NCBI GenBank assembly: GCA_029260655.1
Contig: JAJDCU010000021.1
Span: 62,001 to 126,000 of the forward strand
Reading direction: 5' to 3'
Origin: Phycisphaeraceae bacterium
GTDB taxonomy: Bacteria > Planctomycetota > Phycisphaerae > Phycisphaerales > Phycisphaeraceae
DNA: 64,000 nucleotides
A model generated the notes under the pieces. That model was not told the origin of the DNA and searched no databases. It worked only from the letters and a program-made list of their open reading frames with translations. A program made the translations under genes and the position numbers. This document shows, piece by piece, positions 1-8,467 of this stretch (positions are counted from its first letter, which is position 1; each line of letters opens with the position of its first letter).

Positions 1-537
1 ATGCGGGTCGAACACTTTGAGAGCCAATACAAGGTTTTCCCCGAGGGCCAGTTCATCGCGCTGGACGGTAGTCGGGGGGAAAGAATCGTCGGCCAGGGAT
101 CGGGGTTCTTCACCGATTTCGATCTAACTAGCCCAAAGCACACGTTCCTGGAAGTCTGCGCAGGGCTGTATTTCACCCGCCACGACCCGGACGGCGACTA
201 CTACTACGGCGCGGACATCAGCGTCCACCCCGACGCGCGAGGCAAGGGGATCGGCCGGCTGCTGTACAAGTCCCGGCAGGACCTGGCGATGCGCCGCAAC
301 CGTAAGGGCATCGTCGCCGGAGGGCTGATCCCGGGCTACGCCGAACACAAGCAGACACTCACGCCACAGCAGTACGTCGAGAAGGTCATCGCCGGGGAAC
401 TGTTCGACGGGACGCTGAGCTTTCAACTCAAGAACGGCTTCGTGGTCCGGGGCCTGATCCGGGATTACCTGGAAGACGCCGCCAGCGACAACTGGGCGAC
501 GCTGATCGAGTGGACGAATCCGAAATACAAACCGTAA
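1..537 (+). CDS. GNAT-family N-acetyltransferase, probably 5'-truncated by the window edge
   Basis: The 178 visible residues contain the acetyl-CoA-binding part of a GNAT fold: the strand-loop YYYGADISVHPDARGKGIG (about residues 67-86) carries the R-G-x-G-x-G/A loop that holds the CoA pyrophosphate, followed by the helix that normally comes next. The reading frame is open at base 1 and the N-terminal beta1-alpha1 segment usual for the fold is short, so the true start is probably upstream of the window and the ATG at base 1 may be internal. The C-terminal third resembles GNAT domains often found next to or fused with carbon-nitrogen hydrolases, which fits the nearby aguB, but the substrate cannot be read from the sequence. 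It converges on aguA, separated by a palindromic repeat. Confidence 0.75.
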   Translation: MRVEHFESQYKVFPEGQFIALDGSRGERIVGQGSGFFTDFDLTSPKHTFLEVCAGLYFTRHDPDGDYYYGADISVHPDARGKGIGRLLYKSRQDLAMRRNRKGIVAGGLIPGYAEHKQTLTPQQYVEKVIAGELFDGTLSFQLKNGFVVRGLIRDYLEDAASDNWATLIEWTNPKYKP

Positions 538-557
538 GAAGAAGACTAACAAGAGTC

Positions 558-632
558 ATCCGCAGATTACGCAGATTGAAAGTCAGACAGACAACACTGT
601 CTTAATCTGCGCAATCTCCGTAATCTGTGGAT
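558..632. repeat. Palindromic intergenic repeat built from CAGATTACG-type words
   Basis: The left arm at 558-577 (ATCCGCAGATTACGCAGATT) is matched by a longer inverted arm at 604-632, whose complement begins ATCCACAGATTACG and ends GCGCAGATT. The short word GCAGATT is also repeated directly within each arm. The element lies between the ends of two convergent genes, so it may fold as a hairpin in both transcripts and act as a 3' end or REP-like element. No T-run follows. Confidence 0.6.
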
Positions 633-648
633 ACTTCCCTGTCCGCCT

Positions 649-1704
649 TTACTCTTTGCTTTCAAGTATCGCCGGCTGCTGTTGGCTCAAACAGTGCAGC
701 GCCCCGCGGCCGACGACGATCCACTCGGCGCGGATCGGCACGACGGTCATGCCCGGCGTGGCGTCGTCGATGATTTTCAGCGCCTCGTCGTCGGTGCGCT
801 GGCCGAACACGGGGACAAAAACCGCGCCGTTACTGATCAGGAAGTTGGCGTAGCTGGCGGGCAGGTGGTAGGTGCCGCGTTCGATCTGCCTGTTCGGCGG
901 AAAATCGTAGGTGATCGGCTCAGGGACGGGCAATGGAACAATGTTCAAAGGCTGGCCGTCCTGATCGCGAGCGTCGGCGAGTATCTGCCAGTCTTTCTTG
1001 AGGATGTCGTGGTCCGGGTGGCCGTCCGGAGCGCGGACCGCGACGATGGTATCGGGGGAAACGAATCGTGCGATGTCGTCCATGTGCCCGTCGGTGTCGT
1101 CGCCCTCCAAGCCGCCGGCCATCCAGATGACGTGGCTCGTGCCCAGGGTCACATGCAACTGCTGTTCGATCTGGTTGCGCGACAGCGTTGGGTTCCGGTT
1201 GTCCTGAAGCAGGCAACTCTCGGTGGTCAACAGCGTGCCCTTGCCGTTGACCCCGATCGACCCGCCCTCGAGGACCATGTCGTGACGCCACAACGGGACT
1301 TTCAGGTGCGCCGCGATCTTGTGTGGGACCGAGTTATCCCTGTCCCAGGGGTCGTACTTACGCCCCCAGGCGTTGAAGCGGAAGCTGTGACAACCCAAGC
1401 CACCACGGTCGTCCACGACGAAGATCGGGCCGTAGTCGCGTATCCACGAGTCATCGGTCTTGATGCTAAGGCCCTGGGTCGTCTGGACCTTCACGAACCT
1501 GCTCATCTGCGCGATCCACGTCTCGTACTGGGCCTGCGCCTTCTCCAGACAGCCCGGCCAGGTGTCTGTGTTGTGCGGGGTGGTCAGCCAGATCCGGTCG
1601 TGTGGCTCCCACTCGGCGGGCATGCGGTAGCCAAGCTCGGCGGTGGTCGGGAAGCCTGAGAAGACCCCCGACTCTTCGGAGGGGTTGTTTTTTTCAGCGG
1701 GCAT
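649..1704 (-). CDS. aguA: Agmatine deiminase
   Basis: Agmatine deiminase (peptidyl-arginine deiminase/porphyromonas-type fold) converts agmatine to N-carbamoylputrescine and ammonia in the cytoplasm. The 351-residue protein has the family's usual length and landmarks: MPAEWEPHDRIWL near residue 28, DSWIRDYGP near 85 with the substrate-binding acid, LEGGSI near 145, GDDTDGHMDD near 201 with the catalytic His (about 207), and GALHCLSQQQP at the C-terminus with the nucleophilic Cys (about 338). It lies 68 bases downstream of aguB on the same strand, so the two genes probably form an operon that makes putrescine from agmatine. ATG start at 1704. The family assignment is firm; only the exact guanidine substrate is by homology. 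Confidence 0.93.
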   Translation of the reverse strand: MPAEKNNPSEESGVFSGFPTTAELGYRMPAEWEPHDRIWLTTPHNTDTWPGCLEKAQAQYETWIAQMSRFVKVQTTQGLSIKTDDSWIRDYGPIFVVDDRGGLGCHSFRFNAWGRKYDPWDRDNSVPHKIAAHLKVPLWRHDMVLEGGSIGVNGKGTLLTTESCLLQDNRNPTLSRNQIEQQLHVTLGTSHVIWMAGGLEGDDTDGHMDDIARFVSPDTIVAVRAPDGHPDHDILKKDWQILADARDQDGQPLNIVPLPVPEPITYDFPPNRQIERGTYHLPASYANFLISNGAVFVPVFGQRTDDEALKIIDDATPGMTVVPIRAEWIVVGRGALHCLSQQQPAILESKE

Positions 1705-1772
1705 GGATCGCGTAACCGGATAGGGGTGATAGGTCTAAGATCGGACGATTCACCATTTTTCTTGACCGCCGG

Positions 1773-2684
1773 TCAGCCCCCGTCCAGCATCCGCTGCAAG
1801 AGCCCGCCGTAGGCGTCGACCCGCCGGTCGCGCAGGAAAGGCCAGCCGCGGCGCGTCTGCTCGATTAAGGAGAGGTCGCACTCGGCGATCAACACTTCTT
1901 CCTGATCCGCCGATGCCTGGGCGATCACCTGCCCGCCGGGGTCGACCACGAATGAGCTGCCCCAGAAGGTCAGGTCGTCCTCGACGCCGACGCGGTTGAT
2001 CGCCGCGACGAACACGCCGTTGGCGATCGCGTGTGACCGCTGGATGATCTGCCAGGACTCTCGCTGGCGCTGGTTCTCGCCGTCGGCCTCTTCCTTGTGC
2101 CAGCCGATCGCGGTCGGGTAGAACAAAATCTCCGCCCCCTGCATCGCCGTGAGCCGCGCCGCCTCAGGAAACCACTGGTCCCAGCAGACAAGCATCCCGG
2201 TCGTGGCGAGCCTCATGTTCTGGACAGCGAAGCCGTTTAGCCCCTGGCAGCCGTCCGTCCGGGCATCGCCGGGGGTGAAGTAATATTTTTCGTAGAACCG
2301 CGGGTCGTCGGGGATGTGCATCTTGCGGTACTTGCCGACGATCTTGCCTGACATGTCGATCATCACGGAGGTGTTGTGGTACACGCCCGGGGCGCGTTTC
2401 TCGAACAGGCTGGCGGTGATCTCGACGTTAAGCTCGTTCGCCAATTCACAGAGCGCCTGGCTGGTCGGGCCCGGGACCGTCTCGGCCAGGTCGAACCTCG
2501 ATTCGTCCTCGGCCTGCGGGAAGTAGCAGCCTGTGAAAAGCTCCTGCGTGGCGATCAACTGAGCGCCCCGCCCGGCGGCGTCACGGATCATCCCGACCGC
2601 CTTGGCGAGGTTCTGCTCCCGGGTCGCGCCCACCGGGCAGGCGTGCTGGACCAGGCCGAGTTTGATGCTTCGCTTGTCCGACAC
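1773..2684 (-). CDS. aguB: N-carbamoylputrescine amidase
   Basis: This nitrilase-superfamily hydrolase splits N-carbamoylputrescine to putrescine, CO2 and ammonia, the step after AguA. The Glu-Lys-Cys triad is visible: E48 in ATQELFTG, K121 in YRKMHIPDDP and C167 in MLVCWDQWFPEA. The length of 303 residues is typical. The start is a GTG at 2684, supported by AAGGAG nine bases upstream. The gene precedes aguA on the same strand, and the pairing makes this nitrilase subfamily assignment strong. Together the genes give an arginine-decarboxylase-dependent route to putrescine; no decarboxylase is present in the window. Confidence 0.92.
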   Translation of the reverse strand: MSDKRSIKLGLVQHACPVGATREQNLAKAVGMIRDAAGRGAQLIATQELFTGCYFPQAEDESRFDLAETVPGPTSQALCELANELNVEITASLFEKRAPGVYHNTSVMIDMSGKIVGKYRKMHIPDDPRFYEKYYFTPGDARTDGCQGLNGFAVQNMRLATTGMLVCWDQWFPEAARLTAMQGAEILFYPTAIGWHKEEADGENQRQRESWQIIQRSHAIANGVFVAAINRVGVEDDLTFWGSSFVVDPGGQVIAQASADQEEVLIAECDLSLIEQTRRGWPFLRDRRVDAYGGLLQRMLDGG

Positions 2685-2822
2685 GCGGCGGGGCTCCTTG
2701 GCTTATGATGCACTTATCGTCATTATGGTACGCCCCCTACAGCGCCCGGCAAAACCCCGACCCGTCCGGGCGAACACCGCTCTAGCCAAACCCTGAACCC
2801 TAGACCCCAGACCAATCTCCCC

Positions 2823-3839
2823 ATGAACAACCCACCCGTGATCGGAATTATCACGCCCTGCTCGGTGACCCCACAGGTCGAGCTTGCGCTGGGCGTCGAT
2901 CGGCTGACCGATGCAGGATTCGACGTCCGCGTACACCCGCAGTGCGCCAAGCAACACTTCTGGTTCGCCGGCGATGACCAGACCCGCGCCGAGGCGCTTT
3001 TTGAGTTCGCACAAGACCCGACGATCGACGTGCTCTGGTCCGGCCGGGGCGGGTCGGGCGCGCCCAGACTGCTACCGATCCTGGACGAGCTGACCGCCAG
3101 GCACGGTAAGCCGCTTAAGAAACTCCTCGCCGGGTACTCCGACGTCACCGCCCTACATCACTACGTCCACTCACGCTGGGGCTGGCACACGCTGCACGCC
3201 TCCATGCCCGCCAGCGATTTCTACGACATCAGCGACTTCCATTTCCGCGCCACACTCAATCTGGTCAATAGGAATCGGATCGACATGCCCTGGCGCGACA
3301 GCCGGATGAAGTTCCTCACGTCCGCGCCTGCCGAACCGAAAAGCGGCGCGCTGGTCGGCGGGAACCTGGCGGTCTGGAACTACCTGATGGGCACGCCCTA
3401 CCAGCCCCGGGACATGGCGGGGAAGTTCCTCTTCTTCGAAGACCTCTCCGAGGGCTACTACCGGATCGACTCGATGCTCAACCAGATCGAACAGGCCGGC
3501 GGGCTCGACGGCGTTGCCGGGATCGTGCTGGGCGAGTTTTGCGCCTGCGATGACAGTGTCGCCAATGTGCTCAAGCACAAGCCCTCGCCCGATCAGGCAC
3601 GCGAGGCGCTCAAGCACAAGGACAAGCAGGAGACGATCCCTCTGCGGCCGACCTGCGGCGAGGTCGAGGCGCTGACGGAGATCTTCGCACGCCGCGGCGA
3701 GAAACACGGCTTCCCGGTCGCCTACAAACTCCCGGTCGGCCACGGGCCAAACTTCGCGCCGCTGCCGTTGAACGCCGAATACGAACTAACACCCGATGGC
3801 GCGTTCAATCTGGTCAACTGGGACTGGTTGGACAAGTAG
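2823..3839 (+). CDS. LD-carboxypeptidase family S66 (murein tetrapeptide carboxypeptidase-like)
   Basis: Family S66 serine peptidases trim the terminal D-Ala from L,D-linked muropeptides during cell-wall recycling; relatives also cleave microcin C7. The Ser-Glu-His triad is recognisable: S106 in AGYSDVTALH, E238 in VLGEFCACDD and H307 in PVGHGPNFAPLPL. The 338-residue length fits. No signal peptide is visible, so it is predicted to act in the cytoplasm. The ATG at 2823 follows a divergent promoter region shared with aguB (2685-2822), where no convincing consensus promoter was found. It converges on a PBP4-type D,D-peptidase across a nested palindrome, so two peptidoglycan-trimming genes face each other. 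Function is inferred from the family. Confidence 0.87.
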   Translation: MNNPPVIGIITPCSVTPQVELALGVDRLTDAGFDVRVHPQCAKQHFWFAGDDQTRAEALFEFAQDPTIDVLWSGRGGSGAPRLLPILDELTARHGKPLKKLLAGYSDVTALHHYVHSRWGWHTLHASMPASDFYDISDFHFRATLNLVNRNRIDMPWRDSRMKFLTSAPAEPKSGALVGGNLAVWNYLMGTPYQPRDMAGKFLFFEDLSEGYYRIDSMLNQIEQAGGLDGVAGIVLGEFCACDDSVANVLKHKPSPDQAREALKHKDKQETIPLRPTCGEVEALTEIFARRGEKHGFPVAYKLPVGHGPNFAPLPLNAEYELTPDGAFNLVNWDWLDK

Positions 3840-3865
3840 GAACGCACCTTGACATGATGCGTCCT

Positions 3866-3942
3866 CCCTCAGCCCCCGGCTTTGCCGGGGGATTGGACGT
3901 GTCATTTGAAAATGAACTCCCGGCAAAGCCGGGGGCTGAGGG
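3866..3942. repeat. Nested palindrome, copy 1 (perfect 24-bp inverted repeat)
   Basis: Bases 3866-3889 and 3919-3942 are perfect inverted repeats of 24 bp separated by 29 bp. Each arm is itself self-complementary (CCCGGC-TTT-GCCGGG), so it can fold as two small hairpins or one long one. It lies between two convergent gene ends. A diverged copy occurs at 37167-37240, which marks this as a dispersed repeat and not only a local terminator. Confidence 0.8.
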
Positions 3943-3994
3943 GATTACCGCGGGTCGTTGTTAAATAATCGTTTCCACACCCAACGGCACGGCG

Positions 3995-5539
3995 TCACTC
4001 CGCTGCGACCGGTGCGTACTCGCGCATCACCAGCATGACGGCCTCGTCCTGTAGTTCTTCGTAGGGCTTTTTGCTGCCGGTGAACCCGTTGTAGAGGATC
4101 GAGAAGATGACGGTCGGGCCGGCGTCGGTGTCGATGTAGCCGGAGAGCGCGCGGACGCCGCTGATGTACCCGGTCTTGCCACGGACCCGCCCGGGGACGT
4201 CGGTGAAGCGCTTGCGGATCGTCCCATCGACCCCGCCGATCGTCAGGCTGTTGAGGAACACCACCGCGTCTTCGTGCCGGTGCATGTGAAGCAGCAGGTC
4301 GCTGATCAGCTTGGCGGTAACGCGGTTGTTGTGGCTGAGCCCCGAGCCGTCGGCGACGACCAGGGGGTGGGTGTTGATCCCGACTTCATTGAACATGGCC
4401 TTGATCGCGATCTTGCCGTTGTGCCAGGACCCCGGCTCGTCCAGGTCCTGTGCCCGCTGGTAGTCGGCCCCGGTCGCCTTGCACATCGCCTCGGCGAAAA
4501 GATTCTGGCTGGGCTTGTTGACCCGCGCCAGGATGTTCTCGATCCGGGTCTCGTGGATAGCTACGGTCTTGTCCGTGTCCGGGATCAACGCGCCGTCGAG
4601 GTGGCCATCCGCCCGGCGGATCACGCCCAGGACCTCGATCCCGTGCGACTTCAGGTTCGTCTTCAGCGCATCGGCGAAAAACGCCCCGGCGTTGGTCACG
4701 GGCTTGCTCTTGAGCTTGGCTTCTTTCGTGACAGAGCCGCTGATCTCGTAGATATTCCCGCCGGCGTGCTTGACGATCGCCGGCTTGTGCTCCTCGCCGC
4801 CGCTGATCGTGTTGTTGATCACAGTGATATCAGCGATCGGCGGCATGACCGTGTAGTCGGCGGGCTGGCCCTCCTCGGCGGGGGTGACGATGATGTCGAC
4901 GCAGTTGTCGTTGAAGTTCAGCCCGGCGACCGGGGCGGCGTACCAGTGCAGCAGGTCGGAGGGCCACCAGGTCACGTGCAGGTGGAAGTCATCGAACGCC
5001 CGGTCGTCGTAGATAAGATCGCCCTTGATCTGTGTGACCCCGCGATCCTTAAGCGCCTGCGCCCATTGGTCGAGGATCGTCGTGGTGTTCCCGCCTGCGT
5101 CCTTGGCGATCACCGGGTCGCCGGTCCCGGGGTCACCCGAGCCGATCAGCCACAGGTCTTCGCCGTCCATCGCCAGGTAGGTCTTGAAGGTATGGCCCGC
5201 GCCGAAGTGGTCCAGGGCGGTGGCGCTGATGACCAGCTTCATGTTGCTGGCGGGCTTGAAGGGGTAGTCGGCGTTGTCGGTGGCGTAGATCTCCCGGCCC
5301 GAGGGCAGTTCGATGAACCGCGCCGAGACGATCGCCCCGGTATCGTCAAGCCGGTGCAGCACCGTGTCGATCTTTTCCGCCAACCCCGGCTCGACGGCCT
5401 GCTCGACCGATTGGCCCCAGGAGCAGCCGGAGAGCATCACCGCCGTGAGGCACAGTAAGAATACTGCAAGGGTGCTGCGCCGAAGCGGGCGACGGGAAGC
5501 GCGATCGGGGATGAGGCCGGCCAGATGGGTGTTATTCAT
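3995..5539 (-). CDS. dacB: D-alanyl-D-alanine carboxypeptidase/endopeptidase, PBP4 family (S13), lipoprotein
   Basis: PBP4-type enzymes remove the terminal D-Ala from pentapeptides and cut D,D-crosslinks in peptidoglycan. The 514-residue protein has an N-terminal membrane segment ending in the lipobox LSGC (Cys39), so it is probably lipid-anchored outside the cytoplasmic membrane. Active-site motifs are in order: S98-N-M-K101 (SxxK), the DGSGLSHNN segment around residue 400, and K455-T-G in RGKTGYISG. The region between the first two motifs is the large insertion typical of class C PBPs. A second paralogue is at 32765-34303. The gene follows spmAB on the same strand at a distance of 90 bases and could be cotranscribed with it. 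Confidence 0.92.
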   Translation of the reverse strand: MNNTHLAGLIPDRASRRPLRRSTLAVFLLCLTAVMLSGCSWGQSVEQAVEPGLAEKIDTVLHRLDDTGAIVSARFIELPSGREIYATDNADYPFKPASNMKLVISATALDHFGAGHTFKTYLAMDGEDLWLIGSGDPGTGDPVIAKDAGGNTTTILDQWAQALKDRGVTQIKGDLIYDDRAFDDFHLHVTWWPSDLLHWYAAPVAGLNFNDNCVDIIVTPAEEGQPADYTVMPPIADITVINNTISGGEEHKPAIVKHAGGNIYEISGSVTKEAKLKSKPVTNAGAFFADALKTNLKSHGIEVLGVIRRADGHLDGALIPDTDKTVAIHETRIENILARVNKPSQNLFAEAMCKATGADYQRAQDLDEPGSWHNGKIAIKAMFNEVGINTHPLVVADGSGLSHNNRVTAKLISDLLLHMHRHEDAVVFLNSLTIGGVDGTIRKRFTDVPGRVRGKTGYISGVRALSGYIDTDAGPTVIFSILYNGFTGSKKPYEELQDEAVMLVMREYAPVAAE

Positions 5540-5629
5540 GATGGGTATTGAGCCAGGGTTAGAGTGATCAAGTCATCCATACAAGACTCATCGCAAAGGG
5601 CGCCGAGAACTCAGAGGATCTGCATTGCG

Positions 5630-6175
5630 TCAACCAAACCACCACTGGACGATATACACGCTCAGGAAGATGGCAATAACATCGGCGATCAACCCGGCGG
5701 GCAGGGCGTGACGAGTCTTCTTGACGTTGACCGCGCCGAAGTAGACGGCGAGGATGTAGAACGTTGTTTCGGTCGAGCCGAACATGGTCCCGGCCATGCG
5801 GGTGATGATCGAGTCCATGCCGTGCTGCTGCGCGAGGTCGGCGACGACCCCGGCCGAGCCGCCGCCGGTCAGCGGCCGGATGATCGCCATCGGCAAGACC
5901 TCCGGGGGGAAACCGATCATCGTCAGCGCCGGGCGGAGGAAATCCTCCATCGCGACCATCGCGCCCGAGGCGCGAAACATGTTGATCGCTACGAAGATCG
6001 CCACCAGGTAAGGGATGATCATCACGCCGACCTTGAAGCCCTCTTTCGCGCCCTCGACGAAGGACTCGTACACCGGCACCCGCTTGAACATCCCGTACAG
6101 CGGGATCGCGATGACGATCAGTGGGATGACGACCGCGGAGATGTAGCTTTGGTAGATGCGGATCTCTTCCATCAT
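5630..6175 (-). CDS. spmB: SpmB-like nucleoside-recognition-domain membrane protein
   Basis: The 181-residue protein consists mostly of hydrophobic helices and carries the Gate/nucleoside-recognition signature seen in SpmB: RPLTGGGSAGVVADL near residue 99 and AGTMFGSTETTFYILAVYFG near 127. In Bacillus, SpmA and SpmB affect spore-core dehydration, but the pair is widespread in non-sporulating bacteria where its role is unknown. The start ATG overlaps the spmA stop (ATGA), so the two are translationally coupled and probably form a complex. The motifs make the family clear; the transported or bound solute is not known. Confidence 0.88.
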   Translation of the reverse strand: MMEEIRIYQSYISAVVIPLIVIAIPLYGMFKRVPVYESFVEGAKEGFKVGVMIIPYLVAIFVAINMFRASGAMVAMEDFLRPALTMIGFPPEVLPMAIIRPLTGGGSAGVVADLAQQHGMDSIITRMAGTMFGSTETTFYILAVYFGAVNVKKTRHALPAGLIADVIAIFLSVYIVQWWFG

Positions 6176-7245
6176 GCCGCACCCCCCTTCTGGGCGTTGG
6201 GGTTGTTCGGCCGCATCGGGTCGGTCTTCTTGAACATCCGCATCTTGCCCAGGAGCTTGGCCGCGGTGATCGCGACGCCCAGCGACACGAGGGTAACCAA
6301 GAAGATCGGCAGGAACAGGTCCGCCGCCGCCAGGCCCATGATCGCGATCAACGTAACCGGCGGGAGCAACTGCACGCTGGCGGTGTTCATCGCCAGCAGC
6401 ATGACCATGCTGTCGGTCGCGGTGTCTTTTTCTTGATTCAACTCTTGAAGCGACTCCATCGCCTTGATCCCAAGCGGCGTCGCGGCGTTACCCAGGGCGA
6501 GCATGTTGGCGGCGAGGTTCACCGCGATCAATCCCAGCGCCGGGTGGTCCTTGGGGATCTGCGGGAACAAAGGCCCGAGGATCGGGCGGACCAGCTTGAC
6601 GAACACCGCGATCAGCCCGGCGTCTTCGGCGATCTTCATCAGCCCCATCCATAGCGCGATCACACCCATCAGACCGATCGAAAATGTCACCGCGCTTCCG
6701 GCCTGCTCAAACATCGTCGCCGAGACCTGTTTGACCTTCACGAAACTGGTGTGGCCAAACGTAATCGACGCTGTTGCCCGGCCCGGTTCGCCGTCAGTCA
6801 GGACCCAGCCATCCAGGTACGTCGGAAGTAGATCGTTGTCGTTTTTGGTGGCTTCGTAGATGACATCCAGAGGCGTCGGAAGTGCATCGGGCACCGTGAG
6901 TTGCAATTCTCTGCCCCGGTTTGTCGTCATCAGCTTCGCCGGGATCGGCTTGGCAAAGAACGCCTTGGCCTCGGCCCACACTTGGGCAGATTTAATGCCG
7001 CGCGTGACAAGGTCCATGTCCTCGGCGGGTTCAAAGAACGAGATGTAATCAGCGGGGCTGATCTTCACCGACACATTGATCGGTTCGGGGTCTTCCAACC
7101 CTTCATAGCCCGGGGGCAGGTCTTCGATCTGGACGCTCAGCGCCTCGCCGTTGCGGTAGCGGTCATTTTGGAAGTCCTCGCCGTCCTGCCAGAGTGCGAA
7201 GACGACGCTGATGATGATCAGGCCGGCCCATATGTAGTTCAGCAT
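6172..7245 (-). CDS. spmA: SpmA-like nucleoside-recognition-domain membrane protein with an extra soluble insert
   Basis: The C-terminal half matches SpmA: membrane helices with NLAANMLALGNAATPLGIKA and MVMLLAMNTASVQLLPP. The N-terminus has one membrane helix (residues 1-18) followed by about 150 mostly polar residues before the next helix, so the protein is 357 residues where SpmA is usually about 200. The insert probably lies outside the membrane and is the unusual part. The stop overlaps the spmB start by four bases. No signal for a regulator was found upstream; the gene starts about 100 bases after the terminator of the upstream pseudopilin. Confidence 0.85.
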   Translation of the reverse strand: MLNYIWAGLIIISVVFALWQDGEDFQNDRYRNGEALSVQIEDLPPGYEGLEDPEPINVSVKISPADYISFFEPAEDMDLVTRGIKSAQVWAEAKAFFAKPIPAKLMTTNRGRELQLTVPDALPTPLDVIYEATKNDNDLLPTYLDGWVLTDGEPGRATASITFGHTSFVKVKQVSATMFEQAGSAVTFSIGLMGVIALWMGLMKIAEDAGLIAVFVKLVRPILGPLFPQIPKDHPALGLIAVNLAANMLALGNAATPLGIKAMESLQELNQEKDTATDSMVMLLAMNTASVQLLPPVTLIAIMGLAAADLFLPIFLVTLVSLGVAITAAKLLGKMRMFKKTDPMRPNNPNAQKGGAA

Positions 7246-7301
7246 GGCGTCACTATGCCCCTGATCGGCCGGCGGTGCAAGACCGGGGGCCTATGGCTAT
7301 G

Positions 7302-7324
7302 AAAAACCGGCCGAAGGGCCGGCT
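7302..7324 (-). terminator. Rho-independent terminator of the pseudopilin gene
   Basis: On the minus strand GCCGGCC, loop CTTC, GGCCGGT is followed by a short T-run. It lies 30 bases after the stop of the gene ending at 7354 and separates it from spmA. Confidence 0.8.
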
Positions 7325-7353
7325 TAAGGATGTGTTTCCGTGCCTCGCGGGAC

Positions 7354-8238
7354 TTACTTCAGGTCCCACTTATTGTCGTCGGGGAACTTCCGGGAATCGG
7401 TCAGCTCGTCCTGCTCAAACGGGTTTTCGGGATCTTTCACCTGAACGTTATCACCATGTCCGTCGGTGAACGCAACGTTGATCGAGCTTTGGTGGCGTGA
7501 GTCGACGTGGCCGACCTGGATCCCCGGGGGGTCCCAGGAGGGGAAGAGGTACCCGATGCCGTGGACATGACCGCCGTGGGAGGTTGTCAGGTCCCGCTCG
7601 TCGATCGAGTCTGCCAATTCGATCGTGTCGGAGGACTTCTGGATCTCGTCCCGGCGCGGGGTCTGCCCGGCCAAGGACAAATCAACTGACGAAGGGTTGC
7701 CCAGTTTCGTCGACAAGAAGTACACGTTGTATCCGTAGTGGACACGGTTCCACCAGAACAGGCGTGGGCCAACCAACACACCGCCTTGCCTCTGGGTGAC
7801 GTCGGCATCGAAGAAATCTTCCTCGGGCCTGGCGCCGAATTTCCCGGCCACATCCAGGCTCGGGCAGACAAACGCCTCCACACCGGGAAGGTACCCGTCG
7901 AGCACCAGCTTCGAGGACCACCACCACTCGTCCGCAACGTTCAGATCCTGGTGTGGACGGCGGGTCATGTCGCTCTTGTGCTGGATGATGAAGTCCTGGT
8001 TATCGGTGGAGTAGGACACGGTGGCAATGCCGATCATCCTGACGTTGCTCAGGCTCTTGATCCGCTGGGCGGTCTTGCGCGCCGCGCCCAAAGCGGGCAG
8101 GAGGATCCCCACCAGCAGCGCGATGATCGAGATGACCACAAGCAGTTCGATCAACGTGAAAGCCTTGCTCTCACGCCGGCCCACCCTGTCGAGTTCGATC
8201 GAGGTTAGGCCATGTCTGTGATGCAGAAGACGGTTCAT
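7354..8238 (-). CDS. Pseudopilin-like protein with prepilin N-terminal cleavage motif and H-x9-DG motif
   Basis: The N-terminus has a 27-residue basic leader, then [19 protein letters not shown], the methylation/cleavage helix of type II/IV pseudopilins, followed by [12 protein letters not shown] as in planctomycetal pseudopilins. The residue before Phe is Ala, not the usual Gly. The C-terminal globular part ends with HQSSINVAFTDGHGD, matching the H-x9-DG motif common in this group. Total 294 residues. Such proteins are thought to be inserted in the membrane and processed by a prepilin peptidase; their actual role in planctomycetes is not established. The gene stands alone with its own promoter, a leader of about 220 bases and a terminator. 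Confidence 0.88.
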   Translation of the reverse strand: MNRLLHHRHGLTSIELDRVGRRESKAFTLIELLVVISIIALLVGILLPALGAARKTAQRIKSLSNVRMIGIATVSYSTDNQDFIIQHKSDMTRRPHQDLNVADEWWWSSKLVLDGYLPGVEAFVCPSLDVAGKFGARPEEDFFDADVTQRQGGVLVGPRLFWWNRVHYGYNVYFLSTKLGNPSSVDLSLAGQTPRRDEIQKSSDTIELADSIDERDLTTSHGGHVHGIGYLFPSWDPPGIQVGHVDSRHQSSINVAFTDGHGDNVQVKDPENPFEQDELTDSRKFPDDNKWDLK

Positions 8239-8460
8239 ATCCTGTTTCCTGTTTAACGGTCACGCCCAAGCGGCATTGTCAAAGCCACCACACCCAAGCC
8301 ATCCCAAACGTGGGTGGCTGATCCCGACACCGATCCCGGCGATTCAAATCACGACAAGCTTGCACGGCCGATGCCGCATGGCATCACAATAGCCGCGCTG
8401 GCTTTATTTCCATTTTCCGATGCGGCCCCTCAAAGGGGACCGGTCTCGTCCATTAGGACG
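8239..8460 (-). promoter_or_regulatory. Long structured 5' leader of the pseudopilin gene
   Basis: From the predicted start of transcription near 8461 to the ATG at 8238 lie about 220 untranslated bases. At the 5' end is a two-hairpin motif (8412-8460): CGTCC-TAAT-GGACG, then GGTCCCC-TTTGA-GGGGCC followed by GCATCGGAAAA. Further down is GATGCC-ATGC-GGCATC (8370-8385). The same two-hairpin arrangement recurs at 55237-55285 and 56982-57040. Remaining leader sequence, and 8500-8608 upstream of the promoter, show nothing else I can name. Confidence 0.5.
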
Positions 8461-8467
8461 CCCTGAA

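Noticed and set aside
4274-5458. 394-residue plus-strand frame over dacB
   Set aside because: Antisense shadow with no recognisable motif or ribosome-binding site.
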